Below are positions 34,322 through 40,965 of a stretch of 40,965 bases of DNA, in pieces. The translations under genes and the position numbers were made by a program. This DNA is from Actinomycetes bacterium (GTDB lineage: Bacteria > Actinomycetota > Actinomycetes > Mycobacteriales > Mycobacteriaceae), in the NCBI GenBank assembly GCA_023415515.1, contig JAEZKH010000086.1, positions 1 through 40,965 of the forward strand, given 5' to 3'. A model generated the notes under the pieces. It did not search any database. It was not told the origin of the DNA and saw only the letters and a list, made by a program, of their open reading frames with translations. How positions within the stretch are numbered: position 1 is the stretch's first letter; the number at the start of each line of letters is the position of its first letter.

Positions 34322-36717
34322 CCACCGTCTCCGACCGCCCGTCGTCGCCCGACGATCTGGCCGACAACGATCAGAAGCCCTGCGGCCACGGCCGGATGCT
34401 CCGCAAGGAGGACCCACGCTTCATCCGCGGGCGCGGCACCTACGTCGACGATGTGACGCTGCCCGGCATGCTGCACCTTGCGATCCTGCGATCGCCGTAC
34501 GCACACGCGCGCATCACGAGCATCGATGTGACTGCAGCACAAGCACATCCGAAGGTGAAGGCGGTCGTGACAGGCGCCGATCTGGCGGCGAAGGGCCTGG
34601 CGTGGATGCCCACGCTGTCCAACGACGTGCAGGCCGTGCTCGCCACCGACAAAGTGCGGTTCCAGGGTCAGGAGGTGGCGTTCGTCGTCGCCGAGGACCG
34701 TTACTCGGCCAGGGACGCACTGGAACTCATCGATGTCGACTACGATCCGCTTCCGCCGGTCATCGACGCGCGAAAGGCGCTCGATCCCGATGCGGCGGTG
34801 ATCCGGACCGACCTCGACGGCAAGACCGACAACCACTGTTTCGACTGGGAGACCGGCGATGCCGCAGCGACAGAGGCCGCGTTCGCCAAGGCCGACGTCG
34901 TCGTCAAGCAGGAAATCGTCTACCCGCGCGTGCATCCGGCGCCGATGGAAACCTGTGGCGCAGTGGCCGATCTCGACCCGGTCTCGGGAAAGCTCACGCT
35001 GTGGTCGACGACGCAGGCCCCGCACGCCCACCGCACGCTGTATGCCTTGGTGGCGGGCCTGCCGGAACACAAGATCCGGGTGATATCGCCCGACATCGGC
35101 GGTGGCTTCGGCAACAAGGTGCCGATCTACCCCGGCTACGTCTGCGCGATCGTCGGCTCGCTGCTGCTCGGCAAGCCGGTGAAGTGGATGGAGGATCGCA
35201 GCGAGAACCTCACCAGCACCGGCTTCGCCCGCGACTACATCATGGTCGGCGAGATCGCCGCCACCTCCGGCGGCAAGATCCTCGCGATCCGGTCCCACGT
35301 GCTCGCCGACCACGGCGCGTTCAACGGCACCGCGGCGCCGGTGAAGTATCCGGCCGGATTCTTCGGCGTGTTCACGGGCAGCTACGACATCGAGGCCGCC
35401 TACTCTCACATGACCGCGGTGTACACCAACAAGGCGCCGGGCGGCGTCGCCTACGCGTGCTCGTTCCGCATCACCGAAGCGGTGTACTTCGTCGAGCGTC
35501 TGGTGGACTGCCTGGCGTCCGAACTGAAGATCGACCCCGCGCAGTTACGCCTGCAGAACCTGCTCAAACCCGACCAGTTCCCGTACACGTCGAAGACCGG
35601 CTGGGTCTACGACTCGGGCGACTACGCGACCACCATGCGCAAAGCCATGGAGATGATCGACTACGACGCGCTGCGCGCTGAGCAGAAGGAGAGGCGCGAG
35701 CGCGGCGAGTTGATGGGCATCGGAATGTCGTTCTTCACCGAGGCCGTCGGCGCGGGCCCCCGCAAGGACATGGACATCCTCGGCCTTGGCATGGCCGACG
35801 GCTGCGAGCTCCGCGTGCACCCGACCGGCAAAGCCGTTGTGCGCCTGTCGGTCCAGACCCAGGGCCAGGGTCACGAGACGACGTTCGCCCAGATCGTCGC
35901 CGAGGAGCTCGGTATCCCGCCCGATGACATCGATGTCGTCCACGGCGACACCGACCAGACGCCGTTCGGCCTCGGCACCTACGGCAGCCGGTCGACGCCG
36001 GTGTCGGGCGCCGCGGCCGCGCTCGTCGCCCGCAAGGTCAGGGACAAGGCGAAGATCATCGCCTCGGGCATGCTCGAGGCGTCGGTTGCAGACCTGGAGT
36101 GGGACAAGGGGTCGTTCCGCGTCAAGGGCGACCCGTCGGCATCGGTGACGATCGCCGAGATCGCGATGCGCGCGCACGGCGCGGGTGACCTTCCCGAGGG
36201 CCTCGAAGGTGGCCTCGACGCCCAGATCTGTTACAACCCCGAAAATCTCACCTATCCCTACGGTGCCTACTTCTGCGTGGTCGACATCGATCCCGGCACC
36301 GCGGTGGTGAAGGTGCGCCGTTTCCTGGCCGTCGACGATTGTGGTACGCGTATCAACCCGATGATCATCGAGGGCCAGGTGCACGGCGGCATCGTCGACG
36401 GGATCGGGATGGCGCTGATGGAGATGATCGCGTTCGACGAAGAGGGCAACTGCCTGGGTGGATCGCTGATGGACTACCTGATTCCGACCGCAATGGAGGT
36501 GCCGCACTTCGAGACCGGGTTCACCGTGACGCCGTCACCGCACCATCCCATCGGGGCCAAGGGCATCGGTGAGTCGGCCACGGTCGGTTCCCCACCTGCC
36601 GTCGTCAACGCCGTCGTCGATGCGCTGGCACCGTTCGGGGTCCGCCACGCCGACATGCCGCTCACCCCGTCTCGGGTGTGGGAGGCGATGCAGGGTAGGC
36701 CCACCCCGCCGATCTAG
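34318..36717 (+). CDS. coxL: Carbon monoxide dehydrogenase large subunit CoxL (form I)
   Basis: A 799-residue molybdopterin-binding catalytic subunit that oxidises CO to CO2 at a Mo–S–Cu centre. The active-site loop reads AYACSFR (378-384), matching the form I consensus AYxCSFR. Cys381 is the expected copper-bridging ligand and Glu752 in GAKGIGES the catalytic base. Form II enzymes have AYRGAGR instead. Other Mo-pterin contacts such as GGGFGNK (261-267) and TQGQGHET are intact. ATG 34318 overlaps the coxS stop. The enzyme probably allows scavenging of trace atmospheric CO during starvation, as reported for M. smegmatis. Confidence 0.95.
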   Translation: MTTVSDRPSSPDDLADNDQKPCGHGRMLRKEDPRFIRGRGTYVDDVTLPGMLHLAILRSPYAHARITSIDVTAAQAHPKVKAVVTGADLAAKGLAWMPTLSNDVQAVLATDKVRFQGQEVAFVVAEDRYSARDALELIDVDYDPLPPVIDARKALDPDAAVIRTDLDGKTDNHCFDWETGDAAATEAAFAKADVVVKQEIVYPRVHPAPMETCGAVADLDPVSGKLTLWSTTQAPHAHRTLYALVAGLPEHKIRVISPDIGGGFGNKVPIYPGYVCAIVGSLLLGKPVKWMEDRSENLTSTGFARDYIMVGEIAATSGGKILAIRSHVLADHGAFNGTAAPVKYPAGFFGVFTGSYDIEAAYSHMTAVYTNKAPGGVAYACSFRITEAVYFVERLVDCLASELKIDPAQLRLQNLLKPDQFPYTSKTGWVYDSGDYATTMRKAMEMIDYDALRAEQKERRERGELMGIGMSFFTEAVGAGPRKDMDILGLGMADGCELRVHPTGKAVVRLSVQTQGQGHETTFAQIVAEELGIPPDDIDVVHGDTDQTPFGLGTYGSRSTPVSGAAAALVARKVRDKAKIIASGMLEASVADLEWDKGSFRVKGDPSASVTIAEIAMRAHGAGDLPEGLEGGLDAQICYNPENLTYPYGAYFCVVDIDPGTAVVKVRRFLAVDDCGTRINPMIIEGQVHGGIVDGIGMALMEMIAFDEEGNCLGGSLMDYLIPTAMEVPHFETGFTVTPSPHHPIGAKGIGESATVGSPPAVVNAVVDALAPFGVRHADMPLTPSRVWEAMQGRPTPPI

Positions 36718-36726
36718 AAGGACGTC

Positions 36727-37452
36727 ATGCGAACAGCGATGCGGATGGACGAGCGGGCGCAGCAGTTGCGGCGCAGCAGGACGCCGTTCGTCCACGCGAC
36801 CGTGGTGCGCGCAGCCCCGCCGACGTCGGCACATCCCGGCGACGAGGCGATCCTGTTGTCCGACGGGACAATCGAGGGTTTCGTCGGCGGTCACTGTGCA
36901 CAGAACTCGGTCCGCAAGGTCGCGATGGGGGCGCTGCAGACGAACGAGAGCGTGCTGCTTCGGGTGCTGCCCGACGGGGACGTGGCGTTTCCGGAGGCGC
37001 CGGGCGCGTGCGTCGTCGTGAACCCGTGCCTGTCGGGTGGCGCACTGGAGATCTTCCTTGACCCGCAGGTGCCCGCTCCGCTGGTGCGGGTGTTCGGTGC
37101 GACCCCCATCGCGGCTTCGCTGATAGAGCTCTGTGCGGCAATGGGTTACGACGCCCGCAGCGGAGACGCCGAGGATCTTGCCGGCACGACGGCCGTGGTG
37201 ATCGCCAGCCTCGGCGGACCGGAGGCGGAAACGATCCGGGCCGCGCTCGACGCGGGTGTCGGATACATCGGCCTGGTGGCGAGCCGCGTTCGCGGCGAAT
37301 CGGTTCTGAACGGCCTGGCGCTGACGGACGCCGAACGCTCGCAGGTGCATACCCCGGTCGGGTTGCCGATCGGCGCGAGAACCCCCGCCGAGATCGCGGT
37401 GTCCATCGTCGCCGAGGTGATCAAGTCGATCCGCGTCGACGGGCTGACGTGA
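36727..37452 (+). CDS. Second XdhC-family maturation protein (Rv0372c-like)
   Basis: A 241-residue short XdhC-like protein. An N-terminal XdhC_CoxI segment includes TIEGFVGGHCAQNSVR. A Rossmann XdhC_C domain follows with VRVFGATPIAASL, GVGYIGLVASRVRG and HTPVGLPIGARTPAEIA. It is shorter than the first XdhC and lacks part of the linker. The Cys-rich CVVVNPCLSGGALEIF stretch may help in sulphur or copper insertion, as proposed for CoxF/CoxI-type proteins. ATG 36727 follows AAGGACGTC. The stop overlaps the AAA+ gene (GTGA). Confidence 0.82.
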   Translation: MRTAMRMDERAQQLRRSRTPFVHATVVRAAPPTSAHPGDEAILLSDGTIEGFVGGHCAQNSVRKVAMGALQTNESVLLRVLPDGDVAFPEAPGACVVVNPCLSGGALEIFLDPQVPAPLVRVFGATPIAASLIELCAAMGYDARSGDAEDLAGTTAVVIASLGGPEAETIRAALDAGVGYIGLVASRVRGESVLNGLALTDAERSQVHTPVGLPIGARTPAEIAVSIVAEVIKSIRVDGLT

Positions 37453-38342
37453 CGGAGCAGGCGCCCACGTTCGCCGATGTCGACGAGGTGATCCAGCGGT
37501 TCGACGCCCACGACTACCTGCTCGATCTCGGCACCGCTTCGGCGGTCTACCTCGCCGTCACGCTCGGTCGCCCGCTGCTGCTGGAGGGCGAACCCGGGGT
37601 GGGCAAGACGACCGCCGCGAAAACCCTTGCCGCCGTTATGGGGACACAGCTCGTCCGGTTGCAGTGCTACGAGGGCCTGACTGCGGCCGAAGCCCTGTAC
37701 GACTGGAATTATCAGCGTCAGTTGCTGAGCATTCGGCTCGCCGAGACCCGCAACGCCGCGATCGACGAGGCGGATCTCTACACCGACGAGTACCTCGTCG
37801 ACCGCCCCATCCTGCAGTGTGTCCGCTATCGCGGGCCTGCGTCGCCCGTCCTGCTGATCGACGAAATCGACCGCGCCGATGACGAATTCGAAGCACTGCT
37901 ACTGGAGTTCCTCGGCGAGGCCGCGGTGACCGTGCCGGAGCTCGGCACGTTCACCGCCGAGCGTCCGCCGGTCGTGGTGCTCACATCGAACCGCAGCCGC
38001 GATCTGCACGATGCGCTGCGGAGGCGGTGCCTGTACCACTGGATCGACTACCCGGAGCCGGAGCGTGCGGTGGCGATCGTCCGGCGCACCGTGCCGGGCG
38101 CCACCGCGGCGTTGATCGAGCAGGCCGCCCAGTTCGTCAGCTACACAAGGGGTCTCGACCTCGACAAGCCACCGGGGGTCGCGGAGACCATCGACTGGGT
38201 TTCTGCACTCGTGGCGCTCGGCGTCTCCGACCTCGTCGACGCGGATGCCGAACGCCCCCTTGCGGGACTGGGCGCACTGGCCAAGACCCCCGACGACTTC
38301 GCCTCTGTCAGTGAGGCGTTCGCCCAGTACAGCTCACAGTGA
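37449..38342 (+). CDS. coxD: MoxR-type AAA+ ATPase, CoxD-like
   Basis: A 297-residue AAA+ protein of the MoxR branch. Walker A is GEPGVGKT (47-54), Walker B LLIDEIDRADDEFE, and sensor 1 VVVLTSNRSRDLHDALRRR. CoxD in Oligotropha is needed to build the Mo–Cu centre together with the VWA protein CoxE, and the same pair is present here. GTG 37449 is the start (GTGA overlap with the XdhC-like gene). The naming follows position and family; the symbol is by analogy. Confidence 0.85.
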   Translation: MTEQAPTFADVDEVIQRFDAHDYLLDLGTASAVYLAVTLGRPLLLEGEPGVGKTTAAKTLAAVMGTQLVRLQCYEGLTAAEALYDWNYQRQLLSIRLAETRNAAIDEADLYTDEYLVDRPILQCVRYRGPASPVLLIDEIDRADDEFEALLLEFLGEAAVTVPELGTFTAERPPVVVLTSNRSRDLHDALRRRCLYHWIDYPEPERAVAIVRRTVPGATAALIEQAAQFVSYTRGLDLDKPPGVAETIDWVSALVALGVSDLVDADAERPLAGLGALAKTPDDFASVSEAFAQYSSQ

Positions 38343-38355
38343 GAGGACCGTCCGC

Positions 38356-39015
38356 ATGAAGATCGCCAACGAGTTCACCGTCAGCGCGCCGGTCGAGGAC
38401 GCGTGGGACGTCCTCACGGATCTGGAGCAGGTCATCCCGCTGATGCCGGGCGCCACGATGACCGGACGTGACGGCGATGACGTGCTGGGCAAGGTGAAGG
38501 TCAAAGTCGGCCCCGTGACGAGCGAGTTCAGCGGCAAGGTGCACTTCGTCGAACAGGATCGCGATGCACATCGTGCGGTCATCGACGCCAAGGGCAAGGA
38601 AGCTCGCGGCACGGGCAACGCGGCCGCCACCGTCACGGCGCAACTGCACGAGGACGGTGACCACACCCGCGTCACCGTCGACACCGACCTGAAGATCGTC
38701 GGCAAGCTCGCGCAGTTCGGCAGCGGCATGCTGCAGCAGGTGTCGGAAAAGCTGCTCGGGCAGTTCGTCGAGTCCCTCGAGGCCAAGCTGGCCGCCGACA
38801 GCGCTCCCGCCCAGCCCGCGGTCAACGGGCAGGTACCGGAGCCCGCGCCCGCGCGACCACCGCAACAGGCGGAGGCCATCGACCTCATCTCGCTCGCAGG
38901 CGGCGGAGCGCTCAAGAAGTATGCGGGCCCGGTTCTGGCTGCGGTTCTGATGGCGGTGGTGATCTTCACCCTCGGGCGGCTGCGGGTGGCTCGAAAGGGA
39001 TTGCGCGGCACCTGA
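38356..39015 (+). CDS. coxG: CoxG-like SRPBCC protein with C-terminal membrane anchor
   Basis: A 219-residue protein. An SRPBCC/CoxG hydrophobic-ligand domain covers about 1-148 (EFTVSAPVEDAWDVLTDLEQ, VIPLMPGA, KVKVGPVTSEFSGKV). A Pro/Ala-rich linker (about 150-180) is followed by one membrane helix near 190-208 and a basic end. CoxG has been shown to tether CO dehydrogenase to the membrane, and recent work on mycobacteria assigns it delivery of menaquinone to the enzyme. ATG 38356 follows GAGAGGA. The stop overlaps the VWA gene start (TGATG). Confidence 0.87.
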   Translation: MKIANEFTVSAPVEDAWDVLTDLEQVIPLMPGATMTGRDGDDVLGKVKVKVGPVTSEFSGKVHFVEQDRDAHRAVIDAKGKEARGTGNAAATVTAQLHEDGDHTRVTVDTDLKIVGKLAQFGSGMLQQVSEKLLGQFVESLEAKLAADSAPAQPAVNGQVPEPAPARPPQQAEAIDLISLAGGGALKKYAGPVLAAVLMAVVIFTLGRLRVARKGLRGT

Positions 39016-40253
39016 TGACGGTGCCGTACGTGTTGCGGGGGGTCGATCTCTCCGCCTTCGCGGTGGCATTGGTGGCCAAGCTGCGCGGCGGCGGCGTCGC
39101 GGTATCCGCAGACGGGCCCGCGACGCTCGTCCAGGCGATGCGCTCGCTGGCGCCGCGGTCGCGCAGCGCGCTCTACTGGGCGGCGCGGCTGTCGTTGGTG
39201 AACAGGCTCGAGGACCTCGCCGCCTTCGACTCGATCTTCGACGAGGTTTTCGCCGATGCGCCTGCGCGGCGGCTGATGCAACCGGAGGACCGAGGCCTCG
39301 GGCCGTCGGCGACCCCCGCACCGCAGGTGGCGGGAAGCGACGACGGCACAAGCGAAGGCGCGGGTCTGCCATGGACGACGATGCCGACGTCACTGCGCGC
39401 GGATACCCACTCCGAGGACGGTGTCGCGGTGCCGGAGTTGCTGCCGGGCAGGCTCTTCGCCAGGGCCGACGAATCCTTCGACCGCTTCGACGAGCACGAC
39501 CTGCACCGCATCGGCGTGTGGCTCGAGCAACTCTCGGCATCCTGGCCGCGGCGGCGCAGCATGCGCAGGGAGATGCACAGGCACGGTAAGCGGATCGATG
39601 TGCGGGCGTCGATGCGCTCGGCGCGGGAGACCGGCTGGGAGGTGCTGCGGCTGCGGCACGCCCGGCCGCGCTACCGGCCGCGCCGTGTCGTACTGGTGTG
39701 TGACGTCAGCGGCTCCATGCGACCGTACGCGACGATGTATCTACATCTGATGCGTGCGGCGGCACTACGCCGAAAAGGCTTCCGCCCAGAGGTTTTCGCG
39801 TTCTCCACCTCGCTGACGCGGCTGACGTCGACGTTGTCACACCGCTCGGCTGAGGTCGCGCTCGCGAAGGCCAATGCGAAGGTCGTCGACCGCTACGGCG
39901 GCACTCACCTCGGTCGCAGCGTCGGCAATCTGCTCGCCACACCGCACGGCAGCATCCTGCGCGGCGCGCTGGTGATCATCGCATCCGACGGCTGGGACAG
40001 CGATCCGCCGGAGGTGCTGGAGCGGGCGCTGGCGCGGGTGCGGCGCCGGGCGGCCATGGTGGTGTGGCTGAACCCGCGGGCCGCACAGCCGGGATTTCAA
40101 CCGCTGGCGGGTTCGATGGCCGCCGCGCTGCCGTACTGCGACCTGTTCCTGCCCGCGCATTCGCTGGCGGGTGTGCGGGACTTCCTCGACGAGCTCGGGA
40201 GGGTAGGACCGAACCCGGTCACGATCCGCCTGCGATCATGGCCACCCCGGTGA
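39015..40253 (+). CDS. coxE: VWA-domain protein, CoxE-like
   Basis: A 412-residue protein. An N-terminal helical region (about 1-200) precedes a von Willebrand A domain with the MIDAS motif DVSGS near residue 230 (VVLVCDVSGSMRPYATMYLH), GGTHLGRSVG and IIASDGWDSDPPEVL. Together with a MoxR ATPase, CoxE-type proteins act in maturation of the Mo–Cu site. Translation is coupled to coxG by TGATG at 39013-39017. Its 3' end overlaps the convergent EamA pseudogene by 35 bp. It is the last recognisable cox gene in the window. Confidence 0.86.
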   Translation: MTVPYVLRGVDLSAFAVALVAKLRGGGVAVSADGPATLVQAMRSLAPRSRSALYWAARLSLVNRLEDLAAFDSIFDEVFADAPARRLMQPEDRGLGPSATPAPQVAGSDDGTSEGAGLPWTTMPTSLRADTHSEDGVAVPELLPGRLFARADESFDRFDEHDLHRIGVWLEQLSASWPRRRSMRREMHRHGKRIDVRASMRSARETGWEVLRLRHARPRYRPRRVVLVCDVSGSMRPYATMYLHLMRAAALRRKGFRPEVFAFSTSLTRLTSTLSHRSAEVALAKANAKVVDRYGGTHLGRSVGNLLATPHGSILRGALVIIASDGWDSDPPEVLERALARVRRRAAMVVWLNPRAAQPGFQPLAGSMAAALPYCDLFLPAHSLAGVRDFLDELGRVGPNPVTIRLRSWPPR

Positions 40254-40965
40254 TGGCGGCGGCGACGCCCGCGTCCTGCAGGCGGGACATTCTCTCGTTG
40301 TCGACAACACGAGCGAGCAGCACAGTCGCCGCGGGATACAGCGAGCCCAGCACCGCGACCACCGGCAGCGCGCCGGACACAGTCGCAAGCCCGAACAGCA
40401 AATTGGCGCCGACATCGAAGAGCCCGATGACTGCCATCCCGGCGATCAGGTACAGCGACATCCTGCCCGCGGCTTCCCCGCGGTTGCGGCGTGCGCGCAG
40501 CGTCAGCACAGTGGCGGCGGCGAGCACCGGCACCGAAGTACATCGCATGACAGCAAGGTCATGACCGTCGAGTGCGCTGCTCCGCCGGAGATGGCGTACT
40601 GCAGGAACCCGAACCCGATGGCGGCGCCGACTGCGCAGATGACCGAGAGCGCGTGCTGGTCGGCGCGGGGACCGGACTCGGCGGGCCGCGATGTCACCAC
40701 CACCCCCACGATGGCCAGCACAATGCCGGCGATGCAGACCGCCGACGGCATCGCTCCCTTTGCCATGCCGATGAGGACGGGTATGACGACGCCGAGAGCG
40801 GCGATCGGGGCGACGACGCCCATCGTTCCGATCGCGAGGCCGTGGTAGAAGAGCACCACTGCCGAGGCGCCCGCGAGCCCGGCGCCGACGGCCCACGGCA
40901 GGTATCCGGTCGGGGCGCTGGACGACTCCGGCACCAGCCCGACCGCGGCGATAGAAGCAAAACCG
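40219..40965 (-). pseudogene. EamA/DMT-family transporter, frameshifted and cut by the window edge
   Basis: On the minus strand the frame entering at base 40965 encodes GFASIAAVGLVPESSS, then typical EamA helices (AVVLFYHGLAIGTMGVVAPI, CIAGIVLAIVGVVVTSR, GAAIGFGFLQYAISG) up to STVMTLL. There it leaves frame at about 40550/40551. The neighbouring frame resumes MRCTSVPVLAAATVL and the second EamA half, ending GVAAAITGVAMIAGGS at TGA 40219-40221. A single lost base (for example G in CTGGTC) would restore one frame. It is either a pseudogene or a sequencing error. The 5' end lies outside the window; the substrate is unknown. Confidence 0.75.

Overview
The window is a high-GC actinobacterial chromosome segment, almost certainly from a Mycobacterium/Mycolicibacterium. 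This rests on the order dnaK–grpE–dnaJ–hspR, a clpB preceded by an HspR-type inverted repeat, the mycobacterial trehalose-monomycolate transport factor TtfA, a DUF222/HNH '13E12'-type protein, and a LysR–XdhC–coxMSL carbon monoxide dehydrogenase locus. From memory, the order flavohaemoglobin–clpB–ttfA–lipoprotein–SPOUT methyltransferase–LysR–XdhC–coxMSL matches the inverted M. tuberculosis Rv0385–Rv0368c interval, with extra genes inserted. Coding is dense: many start/stop overlaps are 4 bp (ATGA/GTGA), and several genes look leaderless, with a TAnnnT box 6-7 nt before the start codon.

Layout. 1-2457 (+): 3' end of dnaK, then grpE, dnaJ1 and hspR. 2468-7047 (-): HNH/DUF222 protein, aldose-1-epimerase-like protein with a deleted alcohol dehydrogenase relic immediately upstream, a type II flavohaemoglobin and a YhgE/ABC-2-like membrane protein. 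That membrane protein is divergent from a TetR regulator (7147-7776). 7771-8451 (-): GAP-family membrane protein. 8642-11824 (+): a large multicopper oxidase lipoprotein with a C-terminal FG-GAP-like domain. 11828-16319 (-): a translationally coupled operon of FAD subunit, fused 2Fe-2S/molybdopterin subunit and a membrane protein with two ABM domains. 16552-19098 (+): clpB with an HspR/ECF-sigma style promoter.

19105-20362: a relic of an enoyl-CoA hydratase, then two overlapping paralogous small genes. 20458-23710 (+): ttfA, a 24-bp palindromic tandem repeat, an SDR oxidoreductase, a lipoprotein and a SPOUT RNA methyltransferase. 23594-25719 (-): a TetR–MFS drug efflux pair. 25814-30743 (+): a GH76–acetoacetyl-CoA ligase–NhaA/thioredoxin-fusion operon. 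30744-40253: LysR regulator (-) divergent from the form I CO dehydrogenase cluster (+): XdhC, CoxM, CoxS, CoxL, a second XdhC-like protein, CoxD-like AAA+, CoxG-like quinone/membrane factor and CoxE-like VWA protein. 40219-40965 (-): a frameshifted EamA/DMT transporter running off the window.

Functionally the window combines protein quality control (DnaK system, ClpB, HspR), cell-envelope lipid transport (TtfA), and two separate molybdenum hydroxylase systems. One is a canonical aerobic CO dehydrogenase with its maturation set. The other is an unassigned hydroxylase whose third gene is a double-ABM membrane protein. The least explained items are that second Mo-hydroxylase operon, a 24-bp perfect palindrome at the xdhC/coxM junction, the repeat array ahead of the SDR gene, the copper oxidase/FG-GAP fusion, and the paralogous pair beside ttfA. 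Three genes are visibly decayed.
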